64,000 bases of DNA from UBA5109 sp038148755 (GTDB lineage: Bacteria > Pseudomonadota > Gammaproteobacteria > Pseudomonadales > Pseudohongiellaceae): assembly GCA_038148755.1 (NCBI GenBank), contig JAYQWA010000001.1, positions 1-64,000 of the forward strand. Reading direction: 5' to 3'. Position 1 is the first letter of the stretch. Every line of letters starts with the position of its first letter. Below, piece after piece: positions 42,670 through 50,488 of the stretch. A program made the translations under genes and the position numbers. The notes below the pieces were generated by a model, which searched no databases, was not told the origin of the DNA, and was given only the letters and a program-made list of their open reading frames with translations.

Positions 42670-44142
42670 ATGATCTTGCTCATGATACAGCTCCATAAGC
42701 TCTTAAATTTCTCGTCCGGCTATTCTGTAAAATCTTATTTTACTGCCGGATTATGCCTATATCTGCTGACTTCCTGTGCCGCCAACCCTACAGGCGGCAT
42801 TGATTTTGTTACGATGAGTGAAAGCCGGGAAATAGAACTTGGCGCAGAGCTGCATCAGCAAATATTACAGGAAAACCCGGTTTATCAAGATCAACAGTTA
42901 CAGGATTATGTTAATGAGATCGGCCAGAAGCTTGCAGCTGTTTCTCATCGCCCTGACATAGAATATACCTTCACGGTAGTAGACAGTCCTGACATTAACG
43001 CTTTTGCCTTGCCTGGCGGTTTTATCTACATCAATCGCGGCCTGATGCTTTATTTAAACAGTGAAGACCAGCTAGCCGCGGTGCTGGGTCATGAGATTGG
43101 CCATGTTACAGCCCGCCATTCCGTCAGACAACAGGCAGCCAGCCAAACTAATAGCGTCCTGGCTGGCGTTCTGGTGGTTGCTACCGGAGTCAGCTCTTTG
43201 GGAGAAACATCCTCCTTGCTTGGCGGTGCCCTGCTCAGCGGCTATGGGCGCGACATGGAGCTTGAGTCAGATGGTCTCGGTGCAGAATATCTCGCTGCAG
43301 CCGGTTATGATCCGCTAGCCATGGTTGAGGTTATTGGCGTTCTGAAAAATCACGAAGACTTTACCAAACGAACTTCATCCGGCGGTGTCAGCTATCATGG
43401 CGTATTTGCGACTCACCCGCGCAACGATACCCGTCTGCAGGAAGTAGTAGGTCGGGCCAATGAATTAGCCAGTGAAAACGAGTCTACTGTTGATCCTCAA
43501 ATCTTCAGAGAACGAATGGATGGATTGACACTGGGACAAAGCATGCAAATGGCCGGCAGTGAAGCCCGTAATCGCTATTATCAAAACTTATTGAACTATA
43601 CGGTGGTCTTCCCGAATGGCTGGACCTGGAATGAATCGACAACAACCTTAAATGCCAGCTCGCCTGACGATGCCCTTGTTTTTGATATCACTGTACAACG
43701 TTTACAGGAATACAAAGAACCACGCTTATTCATGCAGGAAGACCTGGCTTTATCCGGTTTACAAAAAACCGAAGCGCTAAGTCAGTTTGGTTTACAAGGA
43801 TATACCGGGATTAATCCCGCCAATAATTCCCGCGTGGCGGTAGTCTATTATGGTCCACGCGCCTTTATTATGGCCGGGCAGGAAGTTAACGGAAATTTGA
43901 GTGATGACAGTGATGCCGTATTCCTGGAAGCCATTCGCAGTTTCCGTCCCATTGCCGCCAATGAACGCAATATAGCTGACCCTGTCAGCATTGAATATGT
44001 TCGTTCAGATGGCAAAACCTATGCACAGCTGGCAGCTGAAAACCCCTTCGACACCTACGCAGAAGACTTGCTGCGTCTCTACAACGGCGACTACCCACGT
44101 GGTGCGCCAGTCGCCGGAGAGTGGATTAAAATCGTCCGCTAA
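42670..44142 (+). CDS. M48 family metalloprotease, lipoprotein form
   Basis: Zinc endopeptidase of the LoiP/BepA (YfgC) type, acting on the periplasmic side of the outer membrane. A signal peptide with lipobox (LYLLTSC) precedes REIELGAELHQQILQENPVY, FALPGGFIYINRGLM, and the active site VLGHEIGHVTARHSV (HExxH), with the third zinc ligand in ELESDGLGAEYL. The C-terminal 200 residues (from about 290) are a domain of unknown type often found in this family (FPNGWTWNESTTTL). 490 residues. It lies 50 bases after the second lipoprotein gene; it may be a separate unit or the last gene of the operon. Confidence 0.92.
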   Translation: MILLMIQLHKLLNFSSGYSVKSYFTAGLCLYLLTSCAANPTGGIDFVTMSESREIELGAELHQQILQENPVYQDQQLQDYVNEIGQKLAAVSHRPDIEYTFTVVDSPDINAFALPGGFIYINRGLMLYLNSEDQLAAVLGHEIGHVTARHSVRQQAASQTNSVLAGVLVVATGVSSLGETSSLLGGALLSGYGRDMELESDGLGAEYLAAAGYDPLAMVEVIGVLKNHEDFTKRTSSGGVSYHGVFATHPRNDTRLQEVVGRANELASENESTVDPQIFRERMDGLTLGQSMQMAGSEARNRYYQNLLNYTVVFPNGWTWNESTTTLNASSPDDALVFDITVQRLQEYKEPRLFMQEDLALSGLQKTEALSQFGLQGYTGINPANNSRVAVVYYGPRAFIMAGQEVNGNLSDDSDAVFLEAIRSFRPIAANERNIADPVSIEYVRSDGKTYAQLAAENPFDTYAEDLLRLYNGDYPRGAPVAGEWIKIVR

Positions 44143-44160
44143 ACTTTTTTGTAAGCGCTT

Positions 44161-44715
44161 TTACAGACTACCTTCACGCTGGAACAAATGATAAAGCTGA
44201 TCGTAAAGCGGATCGTGAATAACGCCTTCTGTTGGCACATCAGGTTTAAAGGCTCTGTGGCAGGCCAGACAGGAATTTAGTAGCTCATCTCCAGCTGTTT
44301 GCAGTAGCGCTTTATCCTGCAGACGGGCTGCATTTAAAGCTTTCATCGCTGCATTGCTCATATCCATGGAATAGCTTAACCATTGTGGCGAGGAGGCCCA
44401 GGTATTATCAAGCTCACCGGTGCCGCCAAGTGTTATTAAAGGCCCTGCCGCTGCTAACTGAATGGAATAATACTCAACGGCCAGCCACTCATCTTCAAGG
44501 ATCATGTCTTCCAGAGCTGCATAATCCCAAATGTAATGCGCTGAATGGTCGATCATGTTAACCATCAAGGCGTTAACACTGACCGGCATGGGAAAATCCT
44601 GACTTTCAGCAGCATCTACCGAGCTTGATAAAGTCATACTTAAAACTATCAGAACCGCCATCAGCAAAACCAGGCTGGCAATCAGGGCTGTAAAGTTTCT
44701 TTTGAGTGTATTCAT
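44161..44715 (-). CDS. Membrane-anchored c-type cytochrome (single CxxCH)
   Basis: A 184-residue protein with an N-terminal hydrophobic segment (NFTALIASLVLLMAVLIVLS) acting as signal or anchor, then an all-alpha domain with one haem site SCLACHRAF (CxxCH) near residue 160. It resembles cytochrome c'-like four-helix proteins. The ATG at 44715 is used because the longer frame from 44757 (MGYSADYNALRENT) would put 14 residues before the signal. Its partner in electron transfer is unknown. A frameshifted paralogue lies at 46991-47597. It is convergent with the M48 gene. Confidence 0.85.
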   Translation of the reverse strand: MNTLKRNFTALIASLVLLMAVLIVLSMTLSSSVDAAESQDFPMPVSVNALMVNMIDHSAHYIWDYAALEDMILEDEWLAVEYYSIQLAAAGPLITLGGTGELDNTWASSPQWLSYSMDMSNAAMKALNAARLQDKALLQTAGDELLNSCLACHRAFKPDVPTEGVIHDPLYDQLYHLFQREGSL

Positions 44716-44873
44716 AGTGTTCTCCCGTAAAGCGTTGTAGTCTGCTGAGTATCCCACTAAGGGAAAAAAGCTTGTTGATATGAATCAACAAAATCGCCGG
44801 GCATATTTCACATGACTTTTTCCATCTGCGGATAAAGCTGCTTATAATCATGGCTGAATAACAGGAAACACTT

Positions 44874-45158
44874 ATGCACACATGCCCACACTGTAATCAG
44901 GAAAGTATCAGCACCCGACAAAAGCTGCTTGGTATAGCGCCCTTACTGGTCAGTTGTAATAACTGTCATCAGGATTCTTATATTCATATTGTTTATGCTC
45001 TGGTGGCCCTAACGGTATGGATAATAATGACCTGGATGCTGATTGGTCTGGCTTACTGGTTTCGAATGTCTTTTTTATTGTTTGGCTCAATTCCTGCGAT
45101 GGTGATAGCTGTCGATTATTGTCTGGTAAAAGCGCCTTTATCGAAAGTACCCGCCTGA
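44874..45158 (+). CDS. Small zinc-ribbon, two-helix membrane protein
   Basis: A 94-residue protein. Its N-terminus has two Cys pairs, CPHC (residues 4-7) and CNNC (residues 28-31), forming a probable zinc ribbon, followed by two hydrophobic segments (VYALVALTVWIIMTWMLI and MSFLLFGSIPAMVIAV). No family assigned. It ends 1 base before the ubiX start, so it is likely co-transcribed with ubiX. Confidence 0.72.
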   Translation: MHTCPHCNQESISTRQKLLGIAPLLVSCNNCHQDSYIHIVYALVALTVWIIMTWMLIGLAYWFRMSFLLFGSIPAMVIAVDYCLVKAPLSKVPA

Positions 45159-45159
45159 T

Positions 45160-45729
45160 ATGAATAAACACCCATCACGTCTGATTGTAGGAATAAGCGG
45201 AGCCTCTGGTATTGTCTACGGCATCGAATGCCTGAAGCTGTTGAAAGAGGTCAAGATTGAATCCCACCTGATTGTCAGCAAAGCTGCCTTGCAAACCCTT
45301 AAACATGAAAGCACCTTGAGCTATGAAGAATTAAAGGCTTTGGCAGATGTGCACTATTCCAACAACGACATTGGCGCAACCATTGCCAGTGGCAGTTTTA
45401 GAACCATGGGCATGATCATCGTCCCCTGCTCGATCCGTAGCATGTCAGAAATTGCCTCTGGATTCAGCGCTTCCTTGTTAAGTCGTGCGGCGGATGTTGT
45501 GTTGAAAGAACGCCGACGCTTAGTGCTGATGGTAAGGGAGACCCCTTTACATGCCGGACACCTGCAAAGCATGCTTGATCTGACAAATATGGGGGGGATT
45601 ATTATGCCACCCGTTCCTGCTTTTTATTCAGCCCCGGAAAGCATTGAAGATATCGTGATACAAACTGTCGCTCGGGCACTGGACCTTTTCGATATAGATT
45701 GCAGTGTTTTAAAACGCTGGCAAGGCTAG
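45160..45729 (+). CDS. ubiX: Flavin prenyltransferase UbiX
   Basis: UbiX joins a dimethylallyl group to FMN to make prenylated FMN, the cofactor of the UbiD decarboxylase in ubiquinone synthesis. The 189-residue flavoprotein begins LIVGISGASGIVYGIECLKL and carries the family blocks GSFRTMGMIIVPCSIRSMSE, RAADVVLKERRRLVLMVRET and GGIIMPPVPAFYS. It follows the zinc-ribbon gene directly and is followed by a strong bidirectional terminator. Confidence 0.95.
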   Translation: MNKHPSRLIVGISGASGIVYGIECLKLLKEVKIESHLIVSKAALQTLKHESTLSYEELKALADVHYSNNDIGATIASGSFRTMGMIIVPCSIRSMSEIASGFSASLLSRAADVVLKERRRLVLMVRETPLHAGHLQSMLDLTNMGGIIMPPVPAFYSAPESIEDIVIQTVARALDLFDIDCSVLKRWQG

Positions 45730-45747
45730 ATATTTTTTATCAGGCAC

Positions 45748-45774
45748 AAAAAACCCGCCAGCTGGCGGGTTTTT
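45748..45774. terminator. Bidirectional rho-independent terminator between ubiX and rpmG
   Basis: A perfect GC-rich stem CCCGCCAG/CTGGCGGG (45754-45769) is flanked by A-rich sequence on the left and TTTTT on the right, so it works as an intrinsic terminator in both directions. It ends the rightward ubiX transcript and the leftward rpmB-rpmG transcript. Confidence 0.9.
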
Positions 45775-45790
45775 ACAAACCGTAAAAAAT

Positions 45791-45946
45791 TTACTTAATT
45801 TTTGCTTCGGTATAGATCACATGCTTACGTGCAACCGGATCATATTTTTTAATTTCCATTTTATCCGGCATGTTGCGCTTGTTTTTATCAGTGGTATAGA
45901 AATGCCCTGTTTTAGCGCTGGATACTAATCTGATTTTATCTCTCAT
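45791..45946 (-). CDS. rpmG: 50S ribosomal protein L33
   Basis: A 51-residue ribosomal protein, too short for many gene finders. It starts MRDKIRLVSSAKTGHFYTTD and ends ARKHVIYTEAKIK, with KNKRNMPDKMEIKKYDPVAR between. It has the Cys-free form of L33 (no zinc Cys pairs). It lies 42 bases downstream of rpmB in the conserved rpmB-rpmG order, upstream of the terminator at 45748-45774. Confidence 0.95.
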   Translation of the reverse strand: MRDKIRLVSSAKTGHFYTTDKNKRNMPDKMEIKKYDPVARKHVIYTEAKIK

Positions 45947-45988
45947 CTCTGTTTACCTGACTATTGTCTAATTACTTAATTTTTTGAT

Positions 45989-46225
45989 CTAAACTTTCAC
46001 GCCATTCGCACGAATATCAGCCAATACTGATTCAATGCCTAGCTTGTCAATGATACGCATACCTTTGCTCGACAAGCGTAATTTAACAAAGCGTTTTTCT
46101 GATTCTACCCAAAATCGATGCGTATGCAGATTTGGCGTAAAACGACGACGCGTACGATTTTTGGCATGAGAAACATTATTGCCTGTTTGTGGTCTTTTAC
46201 CGGTAACCATACACACTCTAGCCAT
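45989..46225 (-). CDS. rpmB: 50S ribosomal protein L28
   Basis: A 78-residue large-subunit protein with MARVCMVTGKRPQTGNNVSH, NRTRRRFTPNLHTHRFW and RLSSKGMRIIDKLGIE, matching proteobacterial L28. First gene of rpmB-rpmG. The radC-like gene lies upstream on the same strand, as in E. coli, separated by 185 bases that probably hold the ribosomal promoter. Confidence 0.96.
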   Translation of the reverse strand: MARVCMVTGKRPQTGNNVSHAKNRTRRRFTPNLHTHRFWVESEKRFVKLRLSSKGMRIIDKLGIESVLADIRANGVKV

Positions 46226-46410
46226 TGTTCTTGCCTCTGTCCTACTTATATTTACTGATTAATTTACTTACTTAAATAGCCTAAAAAAGGGCTACTTAGA
46301 ATTCTGTGGAAAAAAAGAGCTGCGATTTATACCAAAACAGTCCTTTAATAGCAAGGATTTCAAGCCATTAGCAAACTTTGGAATATCTTGTATAACCCTG
46401 CCGATATCGC

Positions 46411-46857
46411 TCAAAGTAGTCCTCTTTCTGCCATGGACGTGACAAGAGTATCACCAACCACCAGGTGATCCAGAGTCTTGATATCGACTAACTCCAAAGC
46501 CGATTTCAAACGGCGGGTAATGGCAATATCAGCTTCACTGGGTTCCGCCACGCCTGAAGGATGGTAATGCCGTTGCATCAATTCCTGCACAGCCTGCAAT
46601 TGGACATATTTACTCAGACCCAGGCCATGCTGCTGACAAAACTCGTCGGCTTCTGCCTCTAATATTCCTCGTATTCCTCCAAAGCGCTTCAGCAACAACC
46701 TGGCCAGATCCAAAGCTGAAAACCCTTTTGTGCCGGTGCGTAAAAATATGGCCAGCAATTCAGCATCACTTAGCGATGCTGCGCCTTTTGTTAACAGCTT
46801 TTCCCTTGGACGTTCCTGTTCCGGCCATTCCCTGATTGTCATCACTTTTTCTTCCAT
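46411..46857 (-). pseudogene. radC: RadC with a large in-frame internal deletion
   Basis: Complete RadC proteins have about 224 residues: an N-terminal helical UPF0758 domain and a C-terminal JAB/MPN domain. This frame has 148. Residues 1-98 are a normal N-domain (LSDAELLAIFLRTGTKG, VQLQAVQELMQRHY), and residues 99-148 a normal C-terminal end (HPSGVAEPSEADIAITRRLK, TLDHLVVGD, SMAERGLL). About 75 residues between them are missing, joining at about 46560-46566. The lost part holds the JAB core strands, the conserved Glu and the first His of HNHPSG. The reading frame is intact, so a short product may be made, but metal-site function is unlikely. Confidence 0.85.
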
Positions 46858-46990
46858 GACTGAGGGTGGTGAGAATCATTCCCTCCTTCTGCTCCACTTA
46901 AACCCTACTTAACTATAGTAGGCTTAACAGAATTTTTTAAATCAACGCAGCATCGCAACGACCCGGGTATCTTTCCCGTTCCTGTTAGGA

Positions 46991-47597
46991 TTAAGGGCTT
47001 GTCCGTAATTCAGGCCTGTACCAGTATTGTTGATGGCATGCTGTACAGGCATCATCTATAGCGCCACCTGCCTCGGTATAGGCATCCAGATTACGTTCAT
47101 CTATAGCATTAAGCGCTAACAAAAGCAGTAGCCTGAAGCCCCTGGGCAAAACCAACCCATGAGGCGCGGTCTGCTTGCAATTTCTCCTCAACCTCAAGGG
47201 GCTCATACTCAGCATCAGGATAATCTGTGGTTGAGCCAGGTGGTGCAACCCTGCGACCTGGAATCATTAAGGAATTTGCTCCTTCGATAATGCCTATTGC
47301 GCTCTTGCGAAGCACTGCCCAGTCCTCATCCGTCTCTGGCCTTAACTCAACGATGCCGCCGTCAAGAGAAGCGTCATAACTGACTGCCTCCCAAAAAATG
47401 TCGGCATTAGGATCGATAAACGTGTTCATCACATCCCGAATGGTCATCTGGACGTTGAATTCAGAATACAGATCGCTACTGCTGGCATTCTGGCTATCCA
47501 TAGAAGGAGCATTTATTTGTGCAGCTTCTTCCTGCTGGGGACAGGCCTATAGCGTCATCACTGAAATTAAAACCACACCATATAAACTTGATTTCAT
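46991..47597 (-). pseudogene. Dead c-type cytochrome lipoprotein (paralogue of the 44.2-kb cytochrome)
   Basis: From the ATG at 47597 the sequence reads MKSSLYGVVLISVMTL, then an in-frame TAG (47547-47549), then ACPQQEEAAQINAPSMDSQN in the same frame. The TAG replaces the residue at the second lipobox position before the Cys. Further on, an extra base in the T-run at 47121-47124 (minus strand) shifts the frame; the end continues as LLALNAIDERNLDAYTEAGG with haem site ACTACHQQYW and a stop at 46991. Two independent lesions argue for real decay. The intact copy at 44161-44715 has the same layout (IDxxAxxxW, DExWAV, LNAxxxxD, CxACH). Confidence 0.82.
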
Positions 47598-47876
47598 ACT
47601 AAACTCCTCCGCCTGCTTTCAGGCTGAATTATGGACTTTTATTTTTAATACCCTATTGAACATAATACGCCTTATTTTTCCTTTATCTGACAAATTAACT
47701 GTTTGTAAACGGTTTTAGCTTGTTAACAATTTGTTAAATTCAGGCCACCTTACTTTTTAGCCCCCAGAATATGCCAGTGTTCTCAGATGTATCCTGGCCG
47801 TGAACTCATTGCAGAAAATTGAATAATAGATAACTTACTGCTAGGCTTTGCCGACCTTAAATCACACCAATATTTC
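47598..47876. other. Intergenic region with the coaBC promoter
   Basis: An AT-rich stretch between the divergent cytochrome pseudogene and coaBC. I see no gene in it. GTTAACAATTTGTTAAATT-like sequence around 47721-47740 is AT-rich enough to contain a promoter for coaBC, but no clear -35/-10 pair can be assigned with confidence. Confidence 0.4.
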
Positions 47877-49061
47877 ATGCTGAGTCTAGCCAATAAACAG
47901 ATACTCCTGGGTATTACCGGTGGCATCGCTGCTTACAAAAGTGCCGAGCTTTGTCGACTCCTGATAAAGGCCGGAGCTGAGGTGCGCGTGGTAATGACTC
48001 CGGCTGCCTGTGAATTTATTACACCTCTAACCATGCAGGCTTTATCCGGCAACCGTGTGCATACAGAGCTTTTGGACGAAGAAGCCGAGGCGGCAATGGG
48101 ACACATAGAATTGGCACGCTGGGCTGATCTGATTTTAGTTACCCCGGCAAGCGCAAATTTTATTGCCAGATTAGCGCATGGTGAAGCTAACGATCTGTTA
48201 AGCACTATCTGTCTGGCTACCACTGCCCCCATTGCCTTGGCGCCTGCCATGAATCAGGCCATGTGGAAAAATCAGAATACGCAAAATAACCTGGCCGCTC
48301 TTGAAACCCGCGAGGCAAAAAACTTTCATATTTTAGGCCCGGCTGATGGTGAGCAGGCCTGTGGCGAGAGCGGCCCTGGCAGAATGCTGGAACCATCACA
48401 ACTGCTGGAACAAACTGCAGAACTTTTCCAGACCGGTGCGTTGGCCGGTCTGAGTGTTTGCATTACTGCCGGACCCACCCGAGAAGCAATCGACCCTGTA
48501 CGCTACATCAGCAATCATAGCTCCGGGAAAATGGGCTATGCGTTGGCGTCTGCTGCAGCCGAAGCAGGTGCTAAAGTTACTTTAATTTCTGGACCAGTTA
48601 ATCTGTTTCCGCCACCGCATGTTGAGATAGTTAATGTCGAAAGTGCGGAACAAATGTTGCAGGCCGCAACGGAAAAAAGCTGTGATATTTTTATCGGCGT
48701 CGCTGCTGTTGCCGACTACCGCCCACAGCAAAGCGCCAGTAATAAAATAAAAAAAACTGAAGACAATTTGCAGTTAGAACTGGTGAAAAACCCTGACATT
48801 CTGGCCAGCATTGCTGCTCAAAAAGCCAAACCATTTTGTGTCGGTTTTGCTGCAGAAACTGAGAATTTAAAAGCTAATGCGCTGGCAAAACTAAAGAATA
48901 AGAATATTGATCTGGTAATCGCCAATCACGCGACAGAAACCTTTAATAGTGATGAAGCTTCAGTTAATGCTTACTGGCATAATGGCGAAAAAACTTTCGC
49001 TCAGGAACGCAAGGAAATTGTTGCCAGAAAGCTTATACTGCTGATTAAGGAATTAATTTAA
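47877..49061 (+). CDS. coaBC: Bifunctional phosphopantothenoylcysteine decarboxylase / phosphopantothenate-cysteine ligase
   Basis: CoaBC (Dfp) carries out two steps of coenzyme A synthesis. Residues 1-190 are the flavin-dependent decarboxylase (ILLGITGGIAAYKSAELCRL, active-site His in GHIELARWADL, the substrate block APAMNQAMWKN). Residues 191-394 are the CTP-dependent ligase (ITAGPTREAIDPVRYISNHS, SGKMGYALASAAAEAGAKV, KIKK). Normal length. In many gammaproteobacteria dut follows; here algC is only 10 bases downstream and dut is not present in the window. Confidence 0.96.
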   Translation: MLSLANKQILLGITGGIAAYKSAELCRLLIKAGAEVRVVMTPAACEFITPLTMQALSGNRVHTELLDEEAEAAMGHIELARWADLILVTPASANFIARLAHGEANDLLSTICLATTAPIALAPAMNQAMWKNQNTQNNLAALETREAKNFHILGPADGEQACGESGPGRMLEPSQLLEQTAELFQTGALAGLSVCITAGPTREAIDPVRYISNHSSGKMGYALASAAAEAGAKVTLISGPVNLFPPPHVEIVNVESAEQMLQAATEKSCDIFIGVAAVADYRPQQSASNKIKKTEDNLQLELVKNPDILASIAAQKAKPFCVGFAAETENLKANALAKLKNKNIDLVIANHATETFNSDEASVNAYWHNGEKTFAQERKEIVARKLILLIKELI

Positions 49062-49071
49062 AACAATAATA

Positions 49072-50454
49072 ATGACCTTAGCTGTACTTCAAGAAGAAAT
49101 TTTTCGAGCTTATGATATCAGAGGCATTGTCGGTGAAGGCCTGACTGCCGATGTCATATATTGGTTGGGTAAAGCCATTGGCAGTGAGGCTCTGGATAAA
49201 GGAGAACACTGCTTATTGCTCGGATCTGACGCCCGTTTATCCAGCCCCGAATTTGCCGATCAGATGAAGTCCGGCATCCTCGCTACCGGCTGTAATGTTG
49301 TCGACCTTGGCCATATACCAACGCCTTTATTGTATTTTGCAACACACGTCCTGGACATGCATTCCGGCGTTATGATTACGGGCAGTCATAACCCTAAAGA
49401 CTATAATGGCGTAAAAATTGTTTTTAAACATCAAAGCCTGAGCGATTCACAAATTGCTATTTTCAAAGAGCGCATTCTGTCCAATAATTTTCATGAGGGC
49501 TCAGGCCGTTCTACACCATTTGATATTAAGCCGGCATATCTGGAGAAAGTTGCCAGTGATATAACGTTTAATCGTAACTGGAACGTTATTATTGACTGCG
49601 GTAATGCCATTACTTCGATTGTTGCACCAGAGCTTTTTTCCGGGCTTGGTTGTAACACTACAATATTATATGGCGATATTGACGGCGCCTTTCCCAACCA
49701 CCATCCAGATCCAACTGTTGCAGAAAATCTGACTGATTTAATCGAACGGGTTAAAGCAGAAAAAGCAGACCTGGGTATTGCTTTTGATGGCGATGGTGAT
49801 CGAGTCGTTCTTGTCAGCAGCACTGGCGCCATTATCGATGCGGATAAATTATTAATGGCTTTTGTTTCAGACATTCTCCCTCAAAATACTGGAGCAAGCG
49901 TAGTTTTCGACATTAAAAGTTCACGCCATCTTGAAGCTTTAGTGAATGAGTTAAATGGCAAGCCTATTATGTGTAAAAGTGGCCACTCTTACGTTAAAAA
50001 AGCCATGGTTGAATCCGGCGCACTGCTTGGTGGTGAATATTCCGCTCACATATTCTTTAAACACCGCTGGTTCGGTTTTGACGATGGAATTTACAGTGCT
50101 GCCCGTTTTATTGAACTAATGGATAAAAATAATTTATCTGCTGATGAAATTATTGGTTCTTTAGCTGTCAGTATAAATACCCCGGAAATATTTATCGCTG
50201 TTTCTGAGCAGGAAAAATTTAAATTGATGGAGACACTTTCTAACAATTTTAATCTCGATGGTGCAGTAATTAACATGCTTGATGGAATACGTATCTCACT
50301 TGAATCCGGTTGGGGCCTGATCCGCGTATCCAATACAACACCAAATTTGATGTTGCGTTTTGAGGCCGACAACAATGATAGCTTGCAATATATCCAGGCT
50401 TTGTTTCGTGCAGAAATTTCGCGCATTCTTCCACATTTAACCTTACCCTTTTAA
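49072..50454 (+). CDS. algC: Phosphomannomutase / phosphoglucomutase (AlgC-type)
   Basis: Interconverts hexose 1- and 6-phosphates for exopolysaccharide and LPS precursors. The 460-residue protein has the alpha-D-phosphohexomutase domains: FRAYDIRGIVGEG at the start, the catalytic phosphoserine loop VMITGSHNPKDYNG (Ser108-type), the metal-binding DGDGDRVVLV, GGEYSAHIFFK and the C-terminal phosphate site RVSNTTPNLMLRFEAD. The position after coaBC and before argB is the pseudomonad-type arrangement. It may serve the LPS cluster at 9-20 kb. Confidence 0.94.
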   Translation: MTLAVLQEEIFRAYDIRGIVGEGLTADVIYWLGKAIGSEALDKGEHCLLLGSDARLSSPEFADQMKSGILATGCNVVDLGHIPTPLLYFATHVLDMHSGVMITGSHNPKDYNGVKIVFKHQSLSDSQIAIFKERILSNNFHEGSGRSTPFDIKPAYLEKVASDITFNRNWNVIIDCGNAITSIVAPELFSGLGCNTTILYGDIDGAFPNHHPDPTVAENLTDLIERVKAEKADLGIAFDGDGDRVVLVSSTGAIIDADKLLMAFVSDILPQNTGASVVFDIKSSRHLEALVNELNGKPIMCKSGHSYVKKAMVESGALLGGEYSAHIFFKHRWFGFDDGIYSAARFIELMDKNNLSADEIIGSLAVSINTPEIFIAVSEQEKFKLMETLSNNFNLDGAVINMLDGIRISLESGWGLIRVSNTTPNLMLRFEADNNDSLQYIQALFRAEISRILPHLTLPF

Positions 50455-50458
50455 CTGT

Positions 50459-50482
50459 TTAATTATTTAATTATTTAATTAT
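50459..50482. repeat. Three tandem 8-bp units TTAATTAT in the leader of the malonyl-CoA synthetase gene
   Basis: Three perfect copies of TTAATTAT (50459-50482), followed by a partial TTAA, fill nearly all of the 34 bases between the algC stop and the next ATG at 50489. No purine-rich Shine-Dalgarno is present between the repeat and the ATG. Copy-number changes would alter the spacing between the two coupled genes. Confidence 0.85.
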
Positions 50483-50488
50483 TTAACT

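Noticed and set aside
46991..47597. Translational recoding of the in-frame TAG (for example as pyrrolysine)
   Set aside because: A second independent frameshift lies downstream and the TAG falls in a signal peptide, so decay is the simpler reading.
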